64,000 nucleotides of DNA from Chryseosolibacter sp035628595. Its GTDB lineage: Bacteria; Bacteroidota; Bacteroidia; Cytophagales; Cyclobacteriaceae. The notes below the pieces were generated by a model. The model had not been told where the DNA came from, did no database searches, and saw only the letters and a program-made list of their open reading frames with translations. Numbering within the stretch: the stretch's first letter is position 1; each line of letters starts with the position of its first letter. Where the stretch lies: positions 1 through 64,000 of the forward strand of contig DASPJN010000021.1 of the NCBI GenBank assembly GCA_035628595.1, read 5' to 3'. Below are positions 49,409 to 58,878 of the stretch, one piece after another. The position numbers and the translations under genes are program-made.

Positions 49409-52400
49409 CTATCGCTTCAAAGGAACGTTGCCTAAACCGTCAATAATTTTCCGCAGAATATCAAAATACAACGTGAACGCCAGCAAGATGGTCATCGACC
49501 AGATTACTCCTGTGTTAAACCAAAACGTATCAACATTAAACGTCAGGAAATGCTTTGCCGGCATATAGAACTGCGCATCGAAGTCGACAACGTGGTCAGG
49601 ATCCGGCTGCTTGTACACCGGATAAATTTTTTGCACCAGCTTTCCGTCTTTTTCGATTATGCGATTAGATTCATTCAGGTTTTTCACAGCCTCTGTAACG
49701 GCCTCATTGTGATACGCCTCGCGGAATAACTGAAACGCCTTCTCGGCTTCAGGCGTCGATGTCATCGCGCGGATTTTAGCTTCCTTAAGCTGATCCGCTT
49801 TGTTGTAACGCTGTATATAATGTCTGCGGAGATGTTCGAGTAACGCGATTGCCTTTTCATAAACAGTAGAATCAAACCGCGACCGAGTCAGATCATCGAA
49901 GCGCTCAAATTTATCATGTGCTTTAAATTCTTCCACCTCTTCCCTGATTTCCCGTCGTACCAATGCAAAATCCTGATTAACTCTGGCAATCACTTCAGGA
50001 TCCTCGGATTTATAATTGAGCAGGCATGATTGAAGGCGCGTTTCTATTTCAGGGATCAGATACACTTTCTGGAAATCGGAATTTGCCATCGCTTTTTCGT
50101 AGAAATAAAATTCCCTTTCAAAAGCATTGTCCTTGAACTGCGTAACCATCGAAGCCTCAAACGCCCATCGTGAAGCCATGAGGTCGCCCACCAGCGGTAC
50201 CGTTGCGGTATTCCCGATAGATGGATTTAGCTTGTCAAACCGCACAACTACGCCGCTCAGAATGAGTTGCGGAATAATCAGCAGCGGTATCAGGATATAA
50301 ATGGTAACGGCTGAATTAAACGCCGATGAAATATTCAGACCAAGAAGATTTGCAAAACACGACGTTGTGAAAAGGATAAACCAGTGTTCGAGGAATAGAC
50401 CTTTGATTCCGAGAATTGAAGATCCGACCAGTACAAACAAGCTTGTCTGGATTGCCGACAACATGAACAGAATTGAGATCTTCGACAGGATATAGCTACT
50501 GCGACTGAGATGCAAAAAAGATTCACGCTTCAGAATTTTCCTGTCCCTGATAATTTCCTCAGCGCTAACGGTAAGCCCCATAAACAATGCAACAATGACG
50601 CTCATAAAGAGGTATGCCGGAATGTTCAGGTTCTTACTGAAGACATAGCCCGTCATTAATTTGTCGTCCGTATTGTAATAACGAACGATAAATGCGAGGA
50701 TGAACGCGAGCACTGGTGCTTCGAGCAAGTTAATAATCATGTACTGGCGATTATGAAGCTTTGCCTGAAGATCCCTGAGTGAAAACAAGTGCGCTTGCTT
50801 AACCTTGGTCGGAATATTGAGTGTCGACTTTGGCGGCTGCTCTGACTGTTGAATATTGAAAGGCTTGTAATTTTGCTTGTACGTGTTGTTCCACTGCACA
50901 GGCGTTATCTTCCGCTCACTTGTAAAATTTCCGTACTCATTGATCACTTTCGATTCAATGATGTTGAAAATTTGCTCCGGGTTTACGTTACCACATTCGT
51001 GACATTCTCCCTTCTCGCTGTCGATCATGTTGATTGTGCGTTTGAAATACACGATCGCATCAACCGGGTTTCCATAATAGATCTGGTATCCACCTGTATC
51101 CAGAATCAGCAGTTTGTCAAACATCTTGAAGATATCCGAAGAAGGCTGATGGATCACCGCGAAAACGAGTTTGCCTTTCAGCGCAAGCTCCTTTAGCAGA
51201 TCAATGATATTTTCAGAATCGCGTGAAGAAAGTCCGCTGGTGGGTTCGTCGCAAAAAAGTACGGCCGGTTCACGAAGCAACTCCAGGCCAATATTTAATC
51301 TTTTTCGCTGCCCGCCGCTGATCGTCTTATTCAACGGTGAGCCTACCTTCAGATGCTTGATCTCTTCCAGACCAAGATCCTCGAGCACTTTCATCACCAG
51401 TTTATGAATCTCTTTCTCTGCTTTTTTGCTGAAGCAAAGTTTCGCCGCGTAATAAAGGTTTTGGTACACGGTAAGATCTTCGATTAACAAATCATCCTGT
51501 GGCACAAAACCGATAACACCTTCAACTTTCTTCGGCTCTTTGTGTATATCCACACCGTTGATCAGCACACTTCCTTCGAATGGTTTCTCCGAACCATTCA
51601 AAACGTGAAGCAATGTTGATTTGCCCGCGCCACTCGCGCCCATCAGCGCAATCAGGTTCCCCGATTCTGTCGAAAGGTTTACCTCACGAAGACCGAGCTT
51701 TCCGCTTTTGAATTTGTAGCTGATGTTCTTTGCCTCGAACGAAATCCTATCAGTATCCACGAACGTGAGAAACTTCTTGAGGATTGACCCGTAGTAGACA
51801 GGCTCGTCTTTATCCCACTTTAGAAAACTCCCCACCGCGAGCACACTGATTTTGCCCTGCTTCACGGGTACGCCATTCAAAAAAACGTCGCTATTACCGT
51901 GATACTTCAAAAAGTAAACATCGTTTTGTCTCGAATGTAAAATGGCAATGAACCCATTAAGATGGGCGCGCTCAAGGTGTTTTGCGTTTTTCCCTGATGC
52001 GGCGTTCTTTTCAATGATAAGAATATCTTCGTGATCGAGGTCGTGGCTTTTTGCGCCAGCAACAAATGTCTTGATGGCTTTAAGATCGTGTTCGTCGATT
52101 TTAAATGCGTCTGCAATATCATGGATGATCTTTTCCTCTTGTTGCGAAATAAATCCGTCTGCCTGGATGATTCTGATCAACTCAAGAACGATGATGATCT
52201 TTTGTTTTTGTGTCAGCTGCGGATTGATCTCATTGCAAATAGCGCGGAGTGACTTGACGTCAACGGCCGTTTCGATTAAAGTAGAGGTGTAATCATCAAA
52301 TTGCCTGAGATAATTTGAGACCGCTGCCTGGCTCAAATGGTCTTGAAGAAAACTTTGAATCTGATCGCGTTCCTGTCTTGTAACATCACCTTCCTTTGCA

Positions 52401-52447
52401 ACGTGGGCAAAAAGACGAAGAATGGCTTTGAGTAACGGTTCACTCAT
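49409..52447 (-). CDS. TerB / FHA-like / ABCG-type transporter fusion
   Basis: 1012 residues. Residues about 1-140 are TerB-like helices (HVAKEGDVTRQERDQI, then ADGFISQQEEKIIHDIADA). About 159-209 is FHA-like beta sequence (FLNGVPVKQGKISVLAVGSF). The ATPase follows: Walker A GASGAGKST near 269, signature TISGGQRKR near 374, Walker B CDEPTSGL near 397. A small CHEC module is near 480; a six-helix ABC-2 permease occupies about 570-735, then a long soluble loop and a last helix near 985. ATPase before permease is the ABCG order. Start ATG 52447 chosen because further upstream is a terminator. Substrate unknown. Confidence 0.88.
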   Translation of the reverse strand: MSEPLLKAILRLFAHVAKEGDVTRQERDQIQSFLQDHLSQAAVSNYLRQFDDYTSTLIETAVDVKSLRAICNEINPQLTQKQKIIIVLELIRIIQADGFISQQEEKIIHDIADAFKIDEHDLKAIKTFVAGAKSHDLDHEDILIIEKNAASGKNAKHLERAHLNGFIAILHSRQNDVYFLKYHGNSDVFLNGVPVKQGKISVLAVGSFLKWDKDEPVYYGSILKKFLTFVDTDRISFEAKNISYKFKSGKLGLREVNLSTESGNLIALMGASGAGKSTLLHVLNGSEKPFEGSVLINGVDIHKEPKKVEGVIGFVPQDDLLIEDLTVYQNLYYAAKLCFSKKAEKEIHKLVMKVLEDLGLEEIKHLKVGSPLNKTISGGQRKRLNIGLELLREPAVLFCDEPTSGLSSRDSENIIDLLKELALKGKLVFAVIHQPSSDIFKMFDKLLILDTGGYQIYYGNPVDAIVYFKRTINMIDSEKGECHECGNVNPEQIFNIIESKVINEYGNFTSERKITPVQWNNTYKQNYKPFNIQQSEQPPKSTLNIPTKVKQAHLFSLRDLQAKLHNRQYMIINLLEAPVLAFILAFIVRYYNTDDKLMTGYVFSKNLNIPAYLFMSVIVALFMGLTVSAEEIIRDRKILKRESFLHLSRSSYILSKISILFMLSAIQTSLFVLVGSSILGIKGLFLEHWFILFTTSCFANLLGLNISSAFNSAVTIYILIPLLIIPQLILSGVVVRFDKLNPSIGNTATVPLVGDLMASRWAFEASMVTQFKDNAFEREFYFYEKAMANSDFQKVYLIPEIETRLQSCLLNYKSEDPEVIARVNQDFALVRREIREEVEEFKAHDKFERFDDLTRSRFDSTVYEKAIALLEHLRRHYIQRYNKADQLKEAKIRAMTSTPEAEKAFQLFREAYHNEAVTEAVKNLNESNRIIEKDGKLVQKIYPVYKQPDPDHVVDFDAQFYMPAKHFLTFNVDTFWFNTGVIWSMTILLAFTLYFDILRKIIDGLGNVPLKR

Positions 52448-52502
52448 TGTGGGGATGGTTGTGGTTTCGCTTAAAGATAGTGAAAGATGAAGTGACTGCC
52501 AT

Positions 52503-52537
52503 AAAAAAAGAAAGGACTGTCGCTGAAACAGTCCCTT
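52503..52537 (-). terminator. Terminator of the 52564-53451 lipoprotein gene
   Basis: On the minus strand GGACTGT (52534-52528) pairs with ACAGTCC (52520-52514), followed by a T-rich tract to 52503. It separates the lipoprotein gene from the ABC gene. Confidence 0.88.
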
Positions 52538-52563
52538 CATGTAATATTTACACGGAAAAAAAA

Positions 52564-53451
52564 TTATCCGGTAATGCCATTACGCAGTCGCTCAACAATT
52601 GCTGTAATACCAGTCAAATTTGAATCTGACAGAATAAGATCTGCACGATTATTTTTGATCTGCTCTTCAATGTTCAACGCTTCATAAGTTTTTTCGAGCT
52701 CTTTAAGATCTTTAACGATTGCGGTGACAGGTTCAGTTTGATCTACAGCTGAAAGCATCTTCAATAAATCGGTTACAGATTTCTTTTGCTCAAGCACAAT
52801 CCGCATGATCGGTGTGAGCACCAGATTGCGTTGATCATCAGGTAACAGGTTTTTAGGATAAGATTTTATCAGCCCTGTTGAAATATACAGGCCTTCGATA
52901 AAACTGCCGGTGATCACCAGCGATGAAAGTTTGTTCCTGTTGTCATCGTTCAGATAATTTTCTGTTTGCTTGATCGTACGATCAAGTAAATGCGTAAGGG
53001 AATCCTTGTTCGAGATATTTTTTTCAAAACTCTTGATTACTTCGGCATCGAATGAACCGATAAGCCCCAGGTTGTCAGCAAGGGTTTTGCAGGCTGTGAG
53101 GTAATCGATTGCCTCCTGCGTTTTGTCATAGGAGCTCAGATATCCGATATCAGCGGCATAAACACCCAAATTCAGGGCTGCTTTGTCGTTACGCGAAAGA
53201 TATTGATCAACCTTTTCTCGTGGGTTGATAAGCGACTCATTGTATTCAGCGCCCGTTGCCTGAAGAAGATACGGAATTTCAGAAGGAGACGGGATGTCGT
53301 AAACGACGTCTTCGATCTGTTTCTTCAGATTTTCATTGGCCTCGTTGAACTCGTCTGAATTCTTCTGCTCATCTTTTGACGAACTGCAGGCCGTGAGTCC
53401 CGCAACGAAAAGCATGCACAGGAAGAAATAAATGGGTTGCTTGATATTCAT
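52564..53451 (-). CDS. Lipoprotein, conserved Bacteroidota hypothetical
   Basis: 295 residues with lipobox GLTAC and SSSKDE next to the Cys. The mature part is almost all helix: SEIPYLLQATGAEYN, NLGVYAADIGYLSSYDKTQE, LSSLVITGSFIEGLYIS. I do not recognise a named domain. Its own terminator lies downstream and a divergent receiver gene upstream at 53589. Location at the outer or inner membrane is not resolved. Confidence 0.8.
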   Translation of the reverse strand: MNIKQPIYFFLCMLFVAGLTACSSSKDEQKNSDEFNEANENLKKQIEDVVYDIPSPSEIPYLLQATGAEYNESLINPREKVDQYLSRNDKAALNLGVYAADIGYLSSYDKTQEAIDYLTACKTLADNLGLIGSFDAEVIKSFEKNISNKDSLTHLLDRTIKQTENYLNDDNRNKLSSLVITGSFIEGLYISTGLIKSYPKNLLPDDQRNLVLTPIMRIVLEQKKSVTDLLKMLSAVDQTEPVTAIVKDLKELEKTYEALNIEEQIKNNRADLILSDSNLTGITAIVERLRNGITG

Positions 53452-53588
53452 GATTAATGCGTAGGTTTAGAAGCTTCAATTTTAATACATTTTTTAAACA
53501 GCAAAAAACCTGTAACTCATATTTTTGCGCTAATTTCTTGATTTTGGATTCTTTTTAACTAAGTTTATAATCCACCCACTACCCCTAT

Positions 53589-53993
53589 ATGTCCCGGCTG
53601 GTCGAAAAAACTGTTTTGATTGACGATAGTGACATTGACTTGTTCATTCAACGCAGATTTCTTGAAGTGTATGAGTTTTCAAACCAACTTGTGCTTTACA
53701 AATCTGCAAACGAAGCGCTGAACTGGTTAAAGAAACTAGATGGTGAGACGCCCCCTGACGTGATCTTCCTGGATCTGAATATGCCCGAAATTGACGGCTT
53801 TGGATTTCTGAATGATTTCAATTCGCTTCCTGATAAAGTAAAACAGAAATCACGGATCGTAGTGCTGACTAGCTCCAACAGCTCGCAGGATAAAGACCAG
53901 GTATTTAAAAGCAAAAATGTTATTCAGTTCATCACCAAACCGTTGAAGCAATCCGATATCGAAAGCCTCAAAGAACTTATTGCCCGCAACTGA
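53589..53993 (+). CDS. Single-domain response regulator (CheY-like)
   Basis: 134 residues, a receiver domain only: acidic pocket Asp12/Asp13 in LIDDSDID, phospho-acceptor Asp62 in VIFLDLNMPEIDG, switch Thr/Ser in VVLTSSNSS and Lys in FITKPLKQSD. It lacks an output domain, so it works by protein-protein contact. It is divergent from the lipoprotein and convergent with the LytTR regulator, with one base between stops. The cognate kinase is unknown; the neighbouring LytS-type kinase already has its own regulator. Confidence 0.92.
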   Translation: MSRLVEKTVLIDDSDIDLFIQRRFLEVYEFSNQLVLYKSANEALNWLKKLDGETPPDVIFLDLNMPEIDGFGFLNDFNSLPDKVKQKSRIVVLTSSNSSQDKDQVFKSKNVIQFITKPLKQSDIESLKELIARN

Positions 53994-53994
53994 T

Positions 53995-54759
53995 CTATTG
54001 ATCGAGCCACTCTTTGAATTCCTGAACGCGTTCCCGCGCCACAATGATATCCGTATCGGTCGATCCCTTTAACACGAGCCTCAATCTGCTGTTCGTATAG
54101 CTGATGATGTCCTGAAGAGCAGTAGCCTGCACGATATATTTACGGTTGATCCTGAAAAATTGCGCCGGATCCAGCAGCCCTTCGAGCTGATCCATTGTGT
54201 AATCAAGAATCAGATTTCGGTTATCGTCTGTAGCGCAAAATGAGGTCTTGTCCTGGCTGAAGAAATAGCGGATATTTTCTATGTCGATTGTCTTCAGGTG
54301 CTCGCCGACTTTAATAACAAAACGCGTTTTGTACTTCCGTAGGAGCATTTGCACCGTATTGCTGATATTATCCAGCAGGATTTTTTCGCCGACAGCGTTG
54401 TTACCCGAAAGGGTCTTGAGCTTATTGATTGCTGCCGACAGATCCTCTTTATCAACGGGTTTAAGAATGTAATCGACGCTGTTTACTTTAAACGCCTTAA
54501 GGGCATACTCGTCGTATGCGGTCGTAAAAATAACCGGCGCGGTAATGGTGCATTGTTCGAAAATTTCGAAGCTGATTCCATCAGCGAGATGGATGTCCAT
54601 CAGGATCAGATCAGGATGATTGTTGGTCTTAAGCCATTGCACAGCCTTTTTGGTCGTGTCGATCTTCGCGACAACAACAGACTCAGGAACAATTTCCCGA
54701 ATCAATTTTTCAAGGCGTTGCGCCGCCTGGATCTCATCCTCAACAATTAAAACGTTCAT
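53995..54759 (-). CDS. LytTR-family response regulator
   Basis: 254 residues: receiver domain (Asp55 in LILMDIHLADG, acidic VEDE, Lys in YILKPVDKEDL) and a C-terminal LytTR DNA-binding domain (about 150-254: RFVIKVGEHLKTIDIENI, FFRINRKYIVQA). Overlaps the kinase gene by 4 bases (ATGA), so the two are a pair. LytTR regulators in this phylum often act on outer-membrane or polysaccharide genes. Target promoters are not visible. Confidence 0.94.
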   Translation of the reverse strand: MNVLIVEDEIQAAQRLEKLIREIVPESVVVAKIDTTKKAVQWLKTNNHPDLILMDIHLADGISFEIFEQCTITAPVIFTTAYDEYALKAFKVNSVDYILKPVDKEDLSAAINKLKTLSGNNAVGEKILLDNISNTVQMLLRKYKTRFVIKVGEHLKTIDIENIRYFFSQDKTSFCATDDNRNLILDYTMDQLEGLLDPAQFFRINRKYIVQATALQDIISYTNSRLRLVLKGSTDTDIIVARERVQEFKEWLDQ

Positions 54760-55808
54760 TCGGGTGCTGACAGGATTGGCAATTTAACGATAAAGGATGT
54801 TTCGTTCTTGATAATCTCAACAGGGCGGGAATTGAGAAATGCGTAACGTTTGCGGATGTTATCCAGCCCAACGCCCGCAGAAGGCTCCATACTCGAGGTT
54901 CTTTTGTTGAGATTATTTTCAACAATTAAATATCCATCCTCATATTTTAATGAGACTTGCAGCGGATCGTCCTCCGATACTACATTATGCTTGATGGCGT
55001 TTTCGATCAGCATCTGCAGTGCCAACGGCGGCAAATAAATTTCCTGGTTTGCCGGCAGCTCCGCCTGAAGAATTAATTTGTCCCCAAACCTGATTCGCTG
55101 CAAAAAGAAATACGAATTAAGAAAAGTCACCTCCTCGTGTAAGGGCACAACTTCTTTATCACGCGTATCCAGTACGTACCGATAAACTTCAGACAACTGC
55201 TTGATAAATTTCACGGCCTGCTCCTGGTCTTCATACACAAGGTTTGTCAGGGCATTCAAACTGTTGAAAAGAAAATGAGGATTGACCTGATTCTTCAAAC
55301 TTTCATATCGTGCTGCGATATTTTCTTTCTTCAATGCCTCCGCCTGAATGGCGCTTTCTTTCCAGTTTATAAGAAATGCGCGCCCGTGCATGACAAGCGA
55401 AATAACTAATGTGATTATAACCGAATAGATGATCCCGGGTGTGAAATTCATTCCGAACGAAAGATGATAAATCATTCCCAGCCCGTACATCGCGCTGAAC
55501 GTATAGACCACCGTTGACAATACGGCGGCGGATAATCGTTTTAATGGAAAGTCTATCCATGAGATTTTCAAGGAAAGGTAATCGGCGATGTACACGTTAC
55601 CTTTCCATAGCAAGACCCACATGAGACCGGTGAATGATGCGACGATCCAAAACTCGCGCGTGTCATCAAAACATGCCCGACACGTCAAACCGAACCAGGT
55701 CATCAACACACCAACGGACATCAGCACAAGAATCTCTATCACCTCGCGCAGGATAAACTTCCCGGTCAATCGCTGAGGCGCACACGCAACTTCCTGTCCT
55801 GACTCCAT
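54756..55808 (-). CDS. LytS/YehU-type sensor histidine kinase
   Basis: 350 residues: about four hydrophobic helices in the N-terminal 140 residues with no periplasmic sensor domain, then the His_kinase motif NQVNPHFLFNSLNAL (acceptor His about 177), N box ENAIKHNV and G box GVGLDNIRKRYAFL. It pairs with the LytTR regulator by a 4-base overlap. It follows the TPR-protein gene by 25 bases and so sits in the same minus-strand run as the TonB receptor. The signal is unknown; a membrane-embedded or partner-derived signal is likely. Confidence 0.92.
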   Translation of the reverse strand: MESGQEVACAPQRLTGKFILREVIEILVLMSVGVLMTWFGLTCRACFDDTREFWIVASFTGLMWVLLWKGNVYIADYLSLKISWIDFPLKRLSAAVLSTVVYTFSAMYGLGMIYHLSFGMNFTPGIIYSVIITLVISLVMHGRAFLINWKESAIQAEALKKENIAARYESLKNQVNPHFLFNSLNALTNLVYEDQEQAVKFIKQLSEVYRYVLDTRDKEVVPLHEEVTFLNSYFFLQRIRFGDKLILQAELPANQEIYLPPLALQMLIENAIKHNVVSEDDPLQVSLKYEDGYLIVENNLNKRTSSMEPSAGVGLDNIRKRYAFLNSRPVEIIKNETSFIVKLPILSAPE

Positions 55809-55833
55809 TGATGTTTTTTGTCTGACCGTAAAT

Positions 55834-56484
55834 CTATTGACAATTTTTTGTTAATCCTTCTGCCATCTTTTTTCCCCACACAGGCGCAAGCGGATTTTCA
55901 GACTTATACGTCTCGAATTTCACAATCGCCAGGGAACCTGTCTTGCACGCTTCCTCGGTGGATGAACCAAAGAACTGTGCAGTACCATATTGCATCTGCG
56001 CAAGCAACGCAAGGGCCCGCGGATTTTCGTTGTTCAGTTCAACGGCCTTCTGCAGTGATTGCATTGATAATCCTGCGAACTTCGGGCCGCGACTCGCCGG
56101 ATCGATCGCAACACGCATCATGTGAATAAACCCTTCAATCGCCAACAGTTCAGATTCCGCTGGCGCGAGCGCCTTCGCTTTATCATTTGCAATTATGGCG
56201 AGATCAAGGTACTCATCCTTCTTTACGAGACTGGTTTCCATATCGCTCATCATGATGTAACCGAAAGCTGCGTAGTAAAGGGGCTCCCATTTTTTTGTTT
56301 CGACGCCGGCAATTCTTTCGAACGCATTGATTACCGTCTGGTAGTCCGCAAGCGTTTTCGCATCATACAGCACGTCAATATTCTTTTGCATCGTGCTCAG
56401 ATATTTTTCATCATTAACTTCATTAGCCAAAAGGTTGACTGAGCAAAAAAAGAGCGCGATAAATGTACATTGTAGCGTTTTCAT
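55834..56484 (-). CDS. Secreted TPR-like protein
   Basis: 216 residues: signal peptide (ALFFCSVNLLA) and an all-helical mature part of repeat type (YYAAFGYIMMSDMETSLVKK, ELLAIEGFIHMMRVA, SLQKAVELNNENPRALALLA). Conserved Gly/Ala pattern as in TPR bundles. It lies 7 bases after the TonB receptor gene and 25 before the kinase. It could link receptor and kinase in the periplasm; that is inference only. Confidence 0.78.
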   Translation of the reverse strand: MKTLQCTFIALFFCSVNLLANEVNDEKYLSTMQKNIDVLYDAKTLADYQTVINAFERIAGVETKKWEPLYYAAFGYIMMSDMETSLVKKDEYLDLAIIANDKAKALAPAESELLAIEGFIHMMRVAIDPASRGPKFAGLSMQSLQKAVELNNENPRALALLAQMQYGTAQFFGSSTEEACKTGSLAIVKFETYKSENPLAPVWGKKMAEGLTKNCQ

Positions 56485-56491
56485 AGTTGTA

Positions 56492-58627
56492 TTATAAAGT
56501 TGGTAATTGGTTTACTGATTTCTCTTTTGAAAGTGTGATAAATATGCCGATGAAAATGAATCGCGGCGCGGGCTGGCGTATAGCCCGGCTGTTAAACACA
56601 CCGCTTTCATTTCTGTTGTCGCTATATTCATAGCCGAAAATGTTATCCCTTCCCGTGAGGTTTGTGCATGACAGGTAAACGATCAGGTATGGCTTTGGCA
56701 GGTAACTCCAGTTAAAGCTCAGATCATGATATGCGGGTGTTCTGCCTGCGTTCATCCGTGCAAGGTTTGGATTGTTGAATGGCCTTCCGGATGCGAATGA
56801 GTATGTGACACCTAACTGACTGTTTATCTCACGGATGAAATACTTCCCTACGGCGGAGAAATTATGCGCTGAGCTAAACACGGGTGTAAGTGATTCGTCG
56901 AAATTCAGGTAGTTGCGTTTTGTGTCAAGAAAAGAATATGACAACCAGTAATCGGTGTTTTTGATCGACTCACTATCGCGCCAGAAAAATTCCAGGCCGC
57001 GTGCGTATCCATATCCACCGTTGTTGAAAGACGGATCCGGACCGTTATTGAATTTGATGAGATCATCGTAGATTTTGTAGTACGATTCAACTCTGAAAGT
57101 TTTTCTGTCACTGGTACGCTGATAGTTGAGAATAAAATGTTGCGCTTTTTCAGAGGCAAGCTCTGTATTGTATCGAAGCCATTCATTCTTCACGGATTGT
57201 GTAAATGTCCCGTATGCGAATGACACCTGCGAAGACGATCCGGTCTTATACGCGAACGACAATCGTGGATCGAGCGTCGCATCACCATTGAGTGAATTGA
57301 ATTCTGACCGCAGCCCCGCGCGCGTTACAAAATTGTTACTGGCATAGAGGTCTGCTTCAACAAATGCCGCTCCGATTGTTTCGTCGAAAGCGTTATCAGC
57401 ATCCGACTTAAAACTGTAAATACGCGCAATGGCCTCTGCGCCGGCCTTTAATTCAACACGGTCAGTGATCGAACCTTCAAATACCAATTTGCTGTGCGTA
57501 CCATGTTCGGCCTCATTGTATGAAACATTATCGAGCGTATTGTCATTACGAGTCCCCGTATAGGAGAACCCTCCTTTTACGATCCAGTTTTGATTTAACA
57601 CGCTCTTGTAAGATGCGTTGATATATTCATATTTGTTGTTTAGTCTATATAGTTGTTTCTCACGTTGACCGTCGATGTCGTGATTGTAGAGGGAGAAATC
57701 CGATTCATTAAAATTGCCAAAAAGCTTCAACATCCCGGTTTTGCCAACCTTCTGGCGAAACGCAGCAATCCCCTGGATTGAGACCGGGGCTTTCTTCCAG
57801 TCAATGTTCTGTTCGACGGCATCGATGTATGGGCGGATGTCTGTGTATTGAACCTTGGCCGCGGCTGATCCGCTTTTCCATGCCTGTGTGTGTGTCACGT
57901 CTGCGCCGACAGACAGCAACCCGATGTCTGTGCGTGTAAGCTCCGAGTTGTCTTTCGAATCGAGTACCAGTGCTGACGATAACGCCTGACCGAATTCAGC
58001 GGAATATCCGCCAGTGGAAAAGCTTGTTCCTTTGAACATGAACGGAAGAAACCGTCCTCTTGAAGGCGCGTTCGGCCCGGATGGACTATACGCATCCAGA
58101 ACAACCATCCCGTCAATGAACGTGCGTGTTTCATTGCCTTCACCGCCGCGAACGAACAACCTTCCGCTCTCCCCTACCTTCTGTGTTCCCGGAAGCGTGT
58201 TCAGCGCACCGGCGATGTCGGCGGTAGCGCCCGCAGTCGTAGCAATGTCTACGGCGCGGAAAACTGTTCTTCGCGACTCATCGCTCGCGACAAAAGCGCC
58301 CGCGGAAATTGTTACCGCGCTAAGTTCATTAACCTGTTCCCGAAGAGAAACTTCAATTGATATCGAACGACCTTTAGCGATCATTGACAGGCGGCGCTCG
58401 TAAAAGCCGAGTGCACGAACCAAAATCGTCACTGAATCTTTTTCTTCGGTCTGGAATTTAAATTTCCCCGATTCGTCAGCCGTTGTCCCGTCGTACGTAT
58501 TTTCGATCAACACGTTGGCGAACGGAATCGGCTCTCCGTTTTCTTTTTTCACCGAGCCGGAAATTTCCGTCTGCGACCAGGCAGTCAGTGTGATCATCAG
58601 GAAGAATGTGGTAAACAATAATCTCAT
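56492..58627 (-). CDS. TonB-dependent receptor-like outer-membrane protein
   Basis: 711 residues: signal peptide (MITLTAWSQ), carboxypeptidase-regulatory-like domain (about 20-105: ISGSVKKENGEPIPFANVLI), plug (about 108-230: AVTISAGAFVASDESRR, TLPGTQKVGESGRLFVRGG) and a barrel to the end. It is shorter than the 980-residue receptor at 40790 but complete in layout. First gene of a run with a TPR protein and a LytS/LytTR pair. Ligand unknown; the GGEGNETRTFIDG plug segment is typical of iron/vitamin or peptide receptors. Confidence 0.9.
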   Translation of the reverse strand: MRLLFTTFFLMITLTAWSQTEISGSVKKENGEPIPFANVLIENTYDGTTADESGKFKFQTEEKDSVTILVRALGFYERRLSMIAKGRSISIEVSLREQVNELSAVTISAGAFVASDESRRTVFRAVDIATTAGATADIAGALNTLPGTQKVGESGRLFVRGGEGNETRTFIDGMVVLDAYSPSGPNAPSRGRFLPFMFKGTSFSTGGYSAEFGQALSSALVLDSKDNSELTRTDIGLLSVGADVTHTQAWKSGSAAAKVQYTDIRPYIDAVEQNIDWKKAPVSIQGIAAFRQKVGKTGMLKLFGNFNESDFSLYNHDIDGQREKQLYRLNNKYEYINASYKSVLNQNWIVKGGFSYTGTRNDNTLDNVSYNEAEHGTHSKLVFEGSITDRVELKAGAEAIARIYSFKSDADNAFDETIGAAFVEADLYASNNFVTRAGLRSEFNSLNGDATLDPRLSFAYKTGSSSQVSFAYGTFTQSVKNEWLRYNTELASEKAQHFILNYQRTSDRKTFRVESYYKIYDDLIKFNNGPDPSFNNGGYGYARGLEFFWRDSESIKNTDYWLSYSFLDTKRNYLNFDESLTPVFSSAHNFSAVGKYFIREINSQLGVTYSFASGRPFNNPNLARMNAGRTPAYHDLSFNWSYLPKPYLIVYLSCTNLTGRDNIFGYEYSDNRNESGVFNSRAIRQPAPRFIFIGIFITLSKEKSVNQLPTL

Positions 58628-58829
58628 AGCTTTTGCGATTTCTGCTGTAAAGATTCATTCATTGCTCGTCCGGACATAAAGCAACTTACCGAACTGTCGA
58701 AAGCGGGTGATGGACTGTAAAACCGGGCATTTTTGGTTCGCGGAGCAGCTTTCGCTTTGGTATGCCGGGTCAGGACGACGGACTAACGAAAGAGGGAATT
58801 CCATGATCCAATCCGCACTTCATTTAGGC

Positions 58830-58859
58830 TTTACGATCCAACCAGAATCCTTAATTTTG
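58830..58859 (+). promoter_or_regulatory. Bacteroidetes-type promoter of leuS
   Basis: TTTA (58830-58833), 18-base spacer, TAATTTTG (58852-58859), 20 bases ahead of the leuS ATG. The -7 box is perfect, the -33 one base off. Confidence 0.6.
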
Positions 58860-58878
58860 TGGCTCATTTTTCAGGATT

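Noticed and set aside
52448..52540. Upstream extension of the ABC fusion gene to 52540
   Set aside because: It overlaps the terminator of the upstream lipoprotein gene; MSEPLLKAIL at 52447 is the natural start.
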